Source: CAYNCE01 sp964522515
Lineage (GTDB): Bacteria > Patescibacteriota > Patescibacteriia > UBA2196
Length of the DNA: 15,400 nucleotides
Direction of reading: 5' to 3'
Assembly (NCBI GenBank): GCA_964522515.1
Contig: CAZFWC010000015.1
Location: 1-15,400, forward strand
Part shown: one piece after another, positions 1-7,077 of the stretch
How the letters are laid out: each line of letters begins with the position of its first letter
Position numbering within the stretch: the first letter of the stretch is position 1
Notes under the pieces: model-generated
Databases searched by the model: none
What the model was told of the DNA's origin: nothing
Seen by the model: only the letters and a program-made list of their open reading frames with translations
Program-made: the position numbers and the translations under genes

Positions 1-1149
1 TATTTCTAAATCAGTGCTAATTGGTTCAACAACAGTAAAGTCCAGAACTGGCGAGAAAATAATATTTTCTGTTTGAGCTTTTGCGTTTTTAATAATTTTA
101 TTTAAAAAATTATCTGCTTTACTAACTACTTCAACTGCTTCACATCTAACTGCGTAGAAATATTTTTCTCCATTAGTTAAATCATCATTTTCTAAAATAA
201 CTTGGTGCTGTATTCCATAAGTATTGTTACCTTCTTGCGCTGGGCTAGAACAACCTTGATTATTTGTAAAATTTTCAACACTTAATCTATTTTGTTCGTT
301 AGAATAACACAAACTACAATTAGCATTTATATTTATTTCCCAGTTAATTATTGCTCTTGAATTATTATCAGATTCAAAAATAATTTCAGCATTAGGAAGT
401 TGAATAAATTTTAATTTAGCTTCAAACTCAGGTTTTTCAACAACTTCCCATTCATAACCTTGAGCGCTTGTTAAAATATCTGAAACATCTGAATCGTCTC
501 TAAGAACTCTGCTTGATGATTTAAAATCAATAACAGACGCAGTTCCATTAGTTAAACTGCTAGGTCTAATTTCAAGATTTGCCACAATTCCATCAGGAAT
601 ATTTTCATCAGAACTATTATATCCAGTGTTTCCTGTTGGTGGATTTATGCCATCATTATTAATTCCATTTCCAGGAGTGCCAACAATAATTCTTATTTCA
701 CCAGTATTAGAATTAACACTTTTTTCAGCTTCAATTTCAAAAACAGAATTTAATGAATCAATATTAATTGTAAAAATATTTGGATCATAACTTAAAACAG
801 CTTGAACAGCAACAACATCATCTTCTCCACTATCTAAACGAATTGGAACAAAATATCTTGCGCCTAAATACAATTCATCATTTATTACATTTGATAATGT
901 TCCGTCTAGATATAATCTTGCGCTTGCGTCATCTGCTGGTGTTTTATCAAAATTATCAATTTCTGTTGTTGGTCTAGCAAAAACAAAAACTGCTAAAGCA
1001 ACCAAAACCAAAACAGCAATTATTAAAACTGCTTTTTGAATTTTATTTAATCGCAAAAACCAACCCCGAGTGCTCGAGATAAATCTGCTCCACAAATTAG
1101 GTTTTTGTGAAGGAATAAAATTTTGAGTTTGAAATTGTTGCTCTTGCAT
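1..1149 (-). CDS. Membrane-anchored cohesin-like protein with FN3-like domain (C-terminus beyond window)
   Basis: The frame is open from an ATG at 1147-1149 to the window edge, giving 383 residues with no stop seen. Residues 1-37 are a polar, Gln-rich cytoplasmic tail. A hydrophobic segment follows at about 38-58 (AVLIIAVLVLVALAVFVFA), with no obvious cleavage site, so I read it as a signal anchor. Residues about 70-200 look like a cohesin-type beta-sandwich: an opening strand (ARLYLDG), then a VVAVQAVLSYDP core typical of cohesins. About 235-345 resembles a fibronectin-III fold: a conserved Trp (IINWEIN) and a late Tyr strand (GEKYFYAVRC), plus four Cys. The protein is probably exported and displayed on the cell surface. 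It follows the second cohesin-like gene on the same strand, separated by a 100-bp palindromic repeat. A TATAAT lies only 2 nt before the ATG, too close to be its -10. Domain calls are by eye. Confidence 0.75.
   Translation of the reverse strand, partial: MQEQQFQTQNFIPSQKPNLWSRFISSTRGWFLRLNKIQKAVLIIAVLVLVALAVFVFARPTTEIDNFDKTPADDASARLYLDGTLSNVINDELYLGARYFVPIRLDSGEDDVVAVQAVLSYDPNIFTINIDSLNSVFEIEAEKSVNSNTGEIRIIVGTPGNGINNDGINPPTGNTGYNSSDENIPDGIVANLEIRPSSLTNGTASVIDFKSSSRVLRDDSDVSDILTSAQGYEWEVVEKPEFEAKLKFIQLPNAEIIFESDNNSRAIINWEININANCSLCYSNEQNRLSVENFTNNQGCSSPAQEGNNTYGIQHQVILENDDLTNGEKYFYAVRCEAVEVVSKADNFLNKIIKNAKAQTENIIFSPVLDFTVVEPISTDLEI
1064..1080. repeat. Degenerate copy of a small CCCGAGT-centred palindrome, in frame in the first cohesin-like gene
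   Basis: The sequence CCCGAGTGCTCGAG resembles the perfect 16-bp palindrome at 7704-7719 (TCCCGAGTACTCGGGA). Here it encodes SSTRG just before the membrane segment. Similarity is over a short stretch only, so this may be chance. Confidence 0.35.
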
Positions 1150-1163
1150 AAATTATATTGTTT

Positions 1164-1263
1164 GTCATCCCGAACGACCTTTGTGGTCGTTAGGAGCGAT
1201 GGAATCCCGTTGAATAATGCTGATCTTTTTTCCACGGGATCCCATCGCTTCGCTCGGGATGAC
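1164..1263. repeat. 100-bp palindromic element between the two cohesin-like genes
   Basis: The element begins GTCATCCCGA and ends TCGGGATGAC, and its two halves are complementary along most of their length (GCGATGGAATCCCGT against ACGGGATCCCATCGC). The left half contains an extra small perfect hairpin, AACGACC-TTTGT-GGTCGTT, that the right half lacks. As RNA it would fold into a long stem with one side arm. It fills nearly all of the 122-bp gap between two same-strand genes. It resembles REP-like intergenic repeats. No transposase is in the window. Confidence 0.8.
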
Positions 1264-1271
1264 ACTCTTAT

Positions 1272-1877
1272 TTATTTAATTTCCAAATCTCCAAATTCAA
1301 GATTCATTTCTGTTGCTTTTCCATTATCTAAAATCATATTTGATTTTTCTTGATTAAATTTTATTTCAATATTTTTTTGTTTTAAAATTTTAAATTCTAA
1401 AACAGCTAAAATTCCATTTTCTCCATTAAACCCATCGTCAAAATCATTAAAATCAGTGTCTCCTGGTTCACCGCGAATAATTTCCAGTTCACCAGGATTA
1501 TTATTTTTAATTACTGCCATTGATAAAACTGAATTTTCTGTATCAATATTAATTAATTCTAAATTTTCTGCATTGTAAACTAAATAAGCTGACCCTACAA
1601 CAATATTTGAATCTTGCGTGTTCATTAAAATTTGAACTTTAAATGTTTCATTAACTTTAATTTTTTCTAAATCTGTTTGCAAAAACATTTTACCGTTTCT
1701 AATTATTTTTTCTTCAGTTTTTTGCTTTTCTAGTTGGCTCCATCCCTCTTGGGTGGAGTCATTTTGTTTAATTAAATTATTTTTATTTTTAAAAACAAAA
1801 CCTAAAATAACCACAACGATAATTATCAAAATTAAAATAATTGCTAAAACAATTAAATACTTTTTTTCTTTTTTCAT
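1272..1877 (-). CDS. Small membrane-anchored cohesin-like protein
   Basis: About 201 residues. I start at the ATG at 1875-1877 (MKKEKKYLIV...) rather than the ATG at 1914-1916, because the first 13 codons of the longer reading lie mostly inside a repeat (1889-2019) and the shorter form begins like a signal anchor: Lys-rich, then about 20 hydrophobic residues (YLIVLAIILILIIIVVVILGF). A short polar linker contains a repeat-encoded stretch (STQEGWSQ). The rest resembles a single cohesin-like beta-sandwich: MFLQTDLEKIKVNETFKVQI, then GSAYLVYNAENLELINID, a DFNDFDDGFNGENG loop that could bind calcium, and closing strands up to the C-terminal EIK. It lies downstream of the giant secreted protein and upstream of a second cohesin-like gene, so co-expression is likely. 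No Shine-Dalgarno is evident. Function is inferred from fold type only. Confidence 0.75.
   Translation of the reverse strand: MKKEKKYLIVLAIILILIIIVVVILGFVFKNKNNLIKQNDSTQEGWSQLEKQKTEEKIIRNGKMFLQTDLEKIKVNETFKVQILMNTQDSNIVVGSAYLVYNAENLELINIDTENSVLSMAVIKNNNPGELEIIRGEPGDTDFNDFDDGFNGENGILAVLEFKILKQKNIEIKFNQEKSNMILDNGKATEMNLEFGDLEIK
1733..1760. repeat. Short in-frame GGCTCCA...TGGAGTC palindrome in cohesin-like gene
   Basis: GTTGGCTCCATCCCTCTTGGG followed by TGGAGTC forms a small hairpin. It matches one end of the long composite repeats at 1889-2019, 8172-8269 and 12748-12910. It adds residues of the form STQEGWSQ to the linker after the membrane segment without breaking the frame. Confidence 0.75.
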
Positions 1878-1888
1878 AAAATTTAGTT

Positions 1889-2019
1889 GTTGGCTCCATC
1901 CCTCCCCGCCTGCCAAAGGGTATCTGGCGGGCAGGTTGGGTGGAGCCTACTTGTTATTTAATAAAATTTTAATTATTAGCCTGAACACGATGGCTCCACG
2001 CGTGAGCGATGGAGCCAAC
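1889..2019. repeat. Composite palindromic repeat, intergenic copy (GTTGGCTCCAT ... ATGGAGCCAAC)
   Basis: The outer ends are inverted copies, GTTGGCTCCAT and ATGGAGCCAAC. There are two internal hairpins: GGCTCCA...TGGAGCC at about 1892-1947, with an inner CCTGCC/GGCAGG stem, and GGCTCCA-CGCGTGAGCGA-TGGAGCC at about 1992-2016. It occupies almost the whole 146-bp space between the giant Cys-rich gene (stop 2024) and the next gene (start 1877). Because it would be transcribed, it might modulate mRNA stability or read-through. No T-tract marks it as an intrinsic terminator. Confidence 0.85.
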
Positions 2020-2023
2020 TTAT

Positions 2024-5000
2024 TTAATTATTATAATAAACACACTTGCCTTCATTTTCTAAACAATCTGTATCGTCCTCACAAATTCTACTTAAATTAT
2101 TTTCACAAACTTTAAAACTTCTTTTATTTTTATTTGAATTATTTGTTTGCCAAAAACCAACACAACCCTGACTTGGATTTACTGAGCTGCATTCTTCAAC
2201 ATCTTTGTAATAATAAAAATTACAAAAGCCAACTTCATCTAAATTACAGACATCATTAAAATCTGAACAACCAATACTACTAGTAATATAACCTGGAATA
2301 CATTGATTATTATCATTTTCACAAAATCCTGTTCTAAAATTTAATAAATCAGTGTTGCAATTTTCTGGATTTTGAGGGTCTTGATATTCTAAACATCCAG
2401 AAGAACCATTTTCACAAACTCCAACCCAATCAACACATCTTCCCAATTTTTCTGGATAAGCCAAATTCGTGCAATCATTATCCGTGTAACAAAGATTTGC
2501 AGTTGAAGTTGATTTACCTCCTAAACAATGACTAACATATTGATTACTCGTAGATCCTGATGAACACGACATTTTAGTTCCAGATATAAGCCAAAAATAT
2601 TCGCCTTGACCATTAATTTGTTTAAACTCGCACAATCTATTTAACGGATCTTTAAAATAATATAAAATCGTGTTGTCGTCTTTTTGATAAATATATTCTT
2701 GACAAAAAATTTCATTTTCTTCGCAAACTTGCTGACTTAATTTGTCTGGATTAATTATTTTATATTTATCTTCGAAATTATAAACTGTTTCATCATCTCT
2801 GGTTGGTGTAATTAATCCTAAACGCGTACAACCTTTTTTATCTTTATCACATTTAAAATCTGAATTAATTACAATATAATCTGCTTCATCATCAGAAATA
2901 TTATTCGCGGAATTTTTTGAATCAATTACTAACTCGCAACCAACAACATCTTCAAAACACAAATCACTAAATTGTCTTAAATTAATATAATTATTTTTAC
3001 TGGTTTTGTAAGATTCACAATTTATCATATTTTGATTTCCGCTTACTCTTTCACATTCTGCTGGAGTTTTCCAAGAATCTTTAATTACTAAAACACTTTG
3101 CATTTTCTTTAAAATAATATTATCAATAAAAGCATCTTGATTAGATACAATTCTAATTAAAATTTTATCATTTTCAGTTTCTTCAGAGGTTAAACCGTTA
3201 TTATTGTTAGGAATTTTTAAACTATAAAAATTCCATTCATTTATTTTATCTGCGTCAATATTAATTGTAGAATTATCAGTTGAATTTGAATCTCCAAATC
3301 TAACTAACACTTGACTAGCTCCTTTTACTAAAAATTCTAAAGTATAAATTTTGCCTTGTTCTAAATCACCAGAAGTTAAATTATGTAAAATTGTTCCATT
3401 AACTTTTAATGAATAATCTCCTCGTCTAACTGATTCACTGCTAATTTCTGCTTCGCCTGTCCAATTATTTAAATCACTTGAATTAGTAAAATAACTTTCA
3501 ATAATTTTTTGATAATTATATCCTTGATTTGATTTATATTCTCTGCATAAATTATTTTTAGAAGAACACTTAATGCTTTCTTTTGGAATTGCTTGATAAA
3601 TGCAAACGCCATCAGTAAAATTTTCAGTTGAATTATTACATTTATTAATCTCTGTTAAACCTGATCTTCTAAAAGGATGACAATCTTCTGAAACAACAAT
3701 TGTGTTTGAATAATATATTTTAAATGATTCAAGGTCAGTATTAAAAAATTCTCTGCAATCTTTGTCTGTTAAATCAGAACATTCACTGTCTGAAAAATTT
3801 TCTGTAATTACAGCAGGATGATTTCCATCAGATTGCAACTCCCATTTTTTTAATTGATAGCCAGTTGTGTCAGAGCCCTGCCAAGTGTAATAAGTTTCCC
3901 AACCAGATTCTTCTGGTTTAATACATTGTCTTAAATAACTATAATATTCAATTCCTTCTCCTCCTTTGGCTACTTCATCTAAATTTGTAAATTCGTCACA
4001 ACCTGGCTGCGAACAAGTTATTGCTGTTGAAGAAATAAAATCTGGATCAGAACTACTTTCAAATTGAGTTTCCATTTGATGATAATTTTTATAACCAACA
4101 CAGCTTTCTGGACACTCGTCATTCCAAGTTATTAAAAGATCTGTTTCATCTGAACAATCAGAATTATCAATGTCTGGACAAATTTTATTTTCAACTACTG
4201 CCGGGATTGCTGGGTCTTTTGTTGAAACAGGTGTGTAAAGCTCGCAATTTTTATCTTTTTCTTCACAATGTTTAACAAAATTCGCGCATTTTTCATTTCC
4301 ACTTTCAACGCACAAATTCAAATCAGTGCGCCAAAAATAATTAGCTGTTTCGCAATCTTCTCTGTTTCCAAAACCAGAAATTAATCTTGTGTAACCTTTG
4401 CAATTATAATATTCTGGGGCAAGTTTTAAATAATTTTCATCAAGTTTTCCTGTATAATTTTCAGCAATTTCAAAAACATCTTCAACTTTAGAAATCCAAT
4501 CTGAATAAAATAAATGACAACCATTATTTTCAGCTTCACATTCTGTGCTTTCAGAATTTAAAAGCCAACGATTAATTTTACGACCATCACTATATTGAGA
4601 ACTCTCCTCATCATCAAATTCACAATCCCAATTTATTTCTTGATCAGTGCTTGTGCAATATTCTCTACAACCTTTATTTGAAGAACTACAAATTTCATTT
4701 TCAAAATCAAAACCAGAAACTGTGTTTAACAAATATGAAACAGTTTGATCATTTTCAGTTTGAGATAACGATTTGCAAGTTGCGAAATACTTTTTTTTGC
4801 ATTCTGTTCCAGAAATATTCCAAACTGGTTTTTCTTCAACACAGTAACCCCAATCATTTACATCGCACTGGTCACTTAAATCATTTAAACAAGATTGATA
4901 ATCAGCACAGTAATCTAGTCGTTGAAAAGGAAAAATTAAATATTCGTTTGGACACACTTCATCTTCTCCAATACTAATCGCGCAATAAGGATCCATTCCA

Positions 5001-6613
5001 ACTTTTTGCGGACCAGCTCCCATTCGCACACATTTAGTTTGAGGCATTTTTAATTGCCAATCTGGATCAACTAAACCATAATAAGCAGAATCAATATTAT
5101 TATATTCTTGAATTAATCTTTTTAAATTTAATTTTTTTGCGTTTCCTTTTGGCGCTTCAAAAGTTTGATAATATTCTGCTGCTAATTCCCAACCAACTGG
5201 GACAATTCTAAATTTTCTTAAAACCAAAATTGAACGATAAGGAAGTCCTCTGTCTTTACTCATTGTAATAATTTCAGAACCCTCACTTCCAAAACCAAAA
5301 TATCCAGTTGAAGAAATTAAATTCGCGCATTCTGGACGATAATTTTCATTATCAGAACTGTAAAAATTAGTTGCCTGTCCAACTGTGCATTTTTCTTCAA
5401 TTGCTTTTGAAAATTTATCATCAATCACATCATTAAATTGTCCTTGACCTTGAATTGATAATTCCTGCAAATTCATTCCTACATTAAAATTATAATTGGG
5501 CTCTAATAATTCATTAAAAAAAAGTTGAGCTGCTGCTTGAGCGCCAGTTGACCAAATATCACTTAATAAAGATTGTCCTGCTTGCGGATTAAATCCTTTT
5601 TTAAATATTCTTTCTAAATATTTTGAAGCTAAAGTATTTGTAAAAGTTCCAATTGTGTCAGCAACTAAATCTCCTGTAAAAGTTGTTTCTGGAATTCCTA
5701 CTGCGTTTAAAACGCTGCTTAAAGCATCACCTGTTATTTTAGCTGGAGTTTTTATCACTCCGCTAATTGGTTCAACAACAGGTTCAAACCCTTCACCAAT
5801 TAAAGCTTGTAAATTTTTTTCTTTTGTATTTTTTGCAATAAGAGCGTCCGCGGTAGTTCGCATTGTTAAATAAGCTCCTAATTCATTACTGCTTGGGTCA
5901 AAATGCTCTGAAAATTTTACTAATTGATCAAATTGCATATTTCGCAAATCACCAATATTTTTTTTAATTACATTCCAACCACACTTTGCTTTTTTAGGAG
6001 CAAAAGCTTTTTTAGCTGACACAGTTAATTTTATTTTTACTAAAGGATCTAGTGGTTCGCACAAATCTATTCCTAAACCGCCCCAATCACCAATACACCT
6101 GCTGTTGCCTTGACACTGGCTATCTGATCTACAAGATTTTCCTGGATTGTATTCGCAATATCCTTTTCCAGAAGACATTGTTTCAAAAAAAACTCCCACA
6201 GCCTCGTCCTTAGTTTGTTCAAAATATTCTTTAAAATCAGTTATAAAAAGTGGCTTGCCACCTGGGGAACCTGTTGCAATATGCGTTGCTGTGTCATAAG
6301 CTATTTTATTTGTAAAATATTTTAATGAATTTTTCCAAGCAACAGTTCCAGCGCTTTTCATCATTAATAATAATGCGTCTCCAATACTTTTAAACATTCT
6401 TTGAAGACTCGCGCCCAAATCAGCTGTTGGTAATCCAGGTGTTGCGGTAGATGCTGTTTTTTCTGCAGAATCAAGTATAAATTTTGATGTAGTATATTGA
6501 CCTGTTCGTATCTCTCCTTCTTGTGCTTTAACTTCTTTTTTATTAAAAAATAAACCAGCACCAAGTGTTGTGGTGATTAAACAAATTAAAATTATTAAAA
6601 TTATTTTTCTCAT
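2024..6613 (-). CDS. Giant secreted cysteine-rich protein (~1529 aa), with CBM-like beta-sandwich; family not recognised
   Basis: I start at the ATG at 6611-6613. It gives a clear signal peptide (MRKIILIILICLITTTLGAG..., ending near VKAQ) and sits 7 nt after a good -10. The ATG five codons upstream lies between that -10 and the start. Residue numbers use this start. About 30-410 is mainly helical with few Cys (TAWKNSLKYFTNKI; PLFITDFKEYFEQ). From about 410 on there are dozens of Cys, often as C-x6-C followed by an aromatic (642-649, 692-699, 1016-1023, 1297-1304, 1400-1407). Clusters of the C-x2-D-x2-C type occur near 161-173, around 1375 and near the C-terminus. About 1040-1170 resembles a carbohydrate-binding or galactose-binding-like sandwich (RRGDYSLKVNG ... 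AFIDNIILKK). No C-terminal anchor or sortase motif is visible. Secretion and disulfide bonding are inferred; enzymatic activity is not suggested. It heads a block ending in two cohesin-like proteins. Confidence 0.85.
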   Translation of the reverse strand: MRKIILIILICLITTTLGAGLFFNKKEVKAQEGEIRTGQYTTSKFILDSAEKTASTATPGLPTADLGASLQRMFKSIGDALLLMMKSAGTVAWKNSLKYFTNKIAYDTATHIATGSPGGKPLFITDFKEYFEQTKDEAVGVFFETMSSGKGYCEYNPGKSCRSDSQCQGNSRCIGDWGGLGIDLCEPLDPLVKIKLTVSAKKAFAPKKAKCGWNVIKKNIGDLRNMQFDQLVKFSEHFDPSSNELGAYLTMRTTADALIAKNTKEKNLQALIGEGFEPVVEPISGVIKTPAKITGDALSSVLNAVGIPETTFTGDLVADTIGTFTNTLASKYLERIFKKGFNPQAGQSLLSDIWSTGAQAAAQLFFNELLEPNYNFNVGMNLQELSIQGQGQFNDVIDDKFSKAIEEKCTVGQATNFYSSDNENYRPECANLISSTGYFGFGSEGSEIITMSKDRGLPYRSILVLRKFRIVPVGWELAAEYYQTFEAPKGNAKKLNLKRLIQEYNNIDSAYYGLVDPDWQLKMPQTKCVRMGAGPQKVGMDPYCAISIGEDEVCPNEYLIFPFQRLDYCADYQSCLNDLSDQCDVNDWGYCVEEKPVWNISGTECKKKYFATCKSLSQTENDQTVSYLLNTVSGFDFENEICSSSNKGCREYCTSTDQEINWDCEFDDEESSQYSDGRKINRWLLNSESTECEAENNGCHLFYSDWISKVEDVFEIAENYTGKLDENYLKLAPEYYNCKGYTRLISGFGNREDCETANYFWRTDLNLCVESGNEKCANFVKHCEEKDKNCELYTPVSTKDPAIPAVVENKICPDIDNSDCSDETDLLITWNDECPESCVGYKNYHQMETQFESSSDPDFISSTAITCSQPGCDEFTNLDEVAKGGEGIEYYSYLRQCIKPEESGWETYYTWQGSDTTGYQLKKWELQSDGNHPAVITENFSDSECSDLTDKDCREFFNTDLESFKIYYSNTIVVSEDCHPFRRSGLTEINKCNNSTENFTDGVCIYQAIPKESIKCSSKNNLCREYKSNQGYNYQKIIESYFTNSSDLNNWTGEAEISSESVRRGDYSLKVNGTILHNLTSGDLEQGKIYTLEFLVKGASQVLVRFGDSNSTDNSTINIDADKINEWNFYSLKIPNNNNGLTSEETENDKILIRIVSNQDAFIDNIILKKMQSVLVIKDSWKTPAECERVSGNQNMINCESYKTSKNNYINLRQFSDLCFEDVVGCELVIDSKNSANNISDDEADYIVINSDFKCDKDKKGCTRLGLITPTRDDETVYNFEDKYKIINPDKLSQQVCEENEIFCQEYIYQKDDNTILYYFKDPLNRLCEFKQINGQGEYFWLISGTKMSCSSGSTSNQYVSHCLGGKSTSTANLCYTDNDCTNLAYPEKLGRCVDWVGVCENGSSGCLEYQDPQNPENCNTDLLNFRTGFCENDNNQCIPGYITSSIGCSDFNDVCNLDEVGFCNFYYYKDVEECSSVNPSQGCVGFWQTNNSNKNKRSFKVCENNLSRICEDDTDCLENEGKCVYYNN

Positions 6614-6619
6614 AATATC

Positions 6620-6642
6620 AATTATCATTTATCATTTATCAG
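6620..6642. repeat. AT-rich inverted repeat, left flank of the four-helix-bundle gene
   Basis: AATTATCATTTATCATTTAT followed by CAG. Its reverse complement (CTGATAAATGATAAATGATA...) matches the block at 7048-7077 on the other side of the 6663-7040 gene, apart from a few base changes and an insertion. Low-complexity sequence makes chance similarity possible. Confidence 0.55.
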
Positions 6643-6649
6643 ACAACAA
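6621..6649 (-). promoter_or_regulatory. Candidate promoter of the giant Cys-rich gene (leaderless arrangement)
   Basis: Minus strand: -35 TTGTTG (6644-6649), 17-bp spacer, -10 GATAAT (6621-6626), then 7 nt to the ATG at 6613. The expected transcription start falls on or next to the A of ATG. The promoter overlaps the left-hand AT-rich inverted repeat (6620-6642). Confidence 0.5.
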
Positions 6650-6662
6650 ATAACATAAAAAA

Positions 6663-7040
6663 TTATTTTAAATCTTTTTTATTTTTATAAGTTGAATTGA
6701 TTAAACTATTTAATAATTTAATAATATTTTTATACAAATCCATCAAATATGTATATTTTTCTAAATTAATAATTTTTCTTTCAAACAACAAATCTACCCA
6801 ATACTTTGATTCAAACAAAGAACCTCTTGCAAAATAATAAAATCTAATTTTATCTAAAAAATGATACCTGCCACAACCTTCAGAAATATTAGCGCCCACA
6901 GAATCAACACTTCTTATTAATTGATCACCAATAATTTTCTTCTGTTGCCAACCAAATGATTGATAAATTTTCCAAACTTCTTTTCCATATTCTCTGCTTA
7001 ATTGAAAAACTTTTAAATTATTTAATTGAAAATTTTCCAT
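6663..7040 (-). CDS. Four-helix-bundle protein of the 23S rRNA intervening-sequence (S23/bAvd-like) family
   Basis: 125 residues, the usual size for the family. The signature is in the middle: IIGDQLIRSVDSVGANISEG, then a Gly-Arg (CGR), then a Phe/Tyr-rich helix and the ARGSLFESKYWVDLL stretch that corresponds to the family's GSL-E motif. These proteins form pentameric four-helix bundles. They were first seen inside 23S rRNA insertions, and a branch (Avd) helps diversity-generating retroelements. No rRNA and no reverse transcriptase lie in this window, so the function here is unknown. It is followed at 49 bp by the giant gene and preceded at 35 bp by the Asp-repeat gene, all on the minus strand. 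AT-rich inverted repeats flank it, which hints that it was inserted as a unit. No clear ribosome-binding site is seen. Confidence 0.88.
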   Translation of the reverse strand: MENFQLNNLKVFQLSREYGKEVWKIYQSFGWQQKKIIGDQLIRSVDSVGANISEGCGRYHFLDKIRFYYFARGSLFESKYWVDLLFERKIINLEKYTYLMDLYKNIIKLLNSLINSTYKNKKDLK

Positions 7041-7047
7041 TTTCTAA

Positions 7048-7077
7048 CTGATAATTGATAAATAATAAATGATAATT
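7048..7077. repeat. AT-rich inverted repeat, right flank of the four-helix-bundle gene
   Basis: CTGATAATTGATAAATAATA followed by AATGATAATT; inverted relative to 6620-6642. It overlaps the first two bases of the TAA stop (7076-7078) of the upstream Asp-repeat gene. Confidence 0.5.

Noticed and set aside
780..977. Plus-strand frames opposite the minus-strand genes (for example 780-977, 4651-4977, 5655-5873, 7390-7611, 8824-9054, 9305-9553, 11862-12059)
   Set aside because: They are antisense shadows of well-supported genes, with low-complexity His/Leu/Asn-rich or implausible products.
1047..1265. Minus-strand 72-codon open frame containing SSRAKRWDP
   Set aside because: It is mostly read-through of the palindromic element at 1164-1263 and overlaps the first cohesin-like gene in another frame. 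Such frames recur wherever this repeat type occurs.
6663..7040. Diversity-generating retroelement (Avd-like accessory next to a large surface protein)
   Set aside because: No reverse transcriptase and no template/variable repeat pair is seen. The giant protein shows no obvious C-type-lectin variable region at its end.
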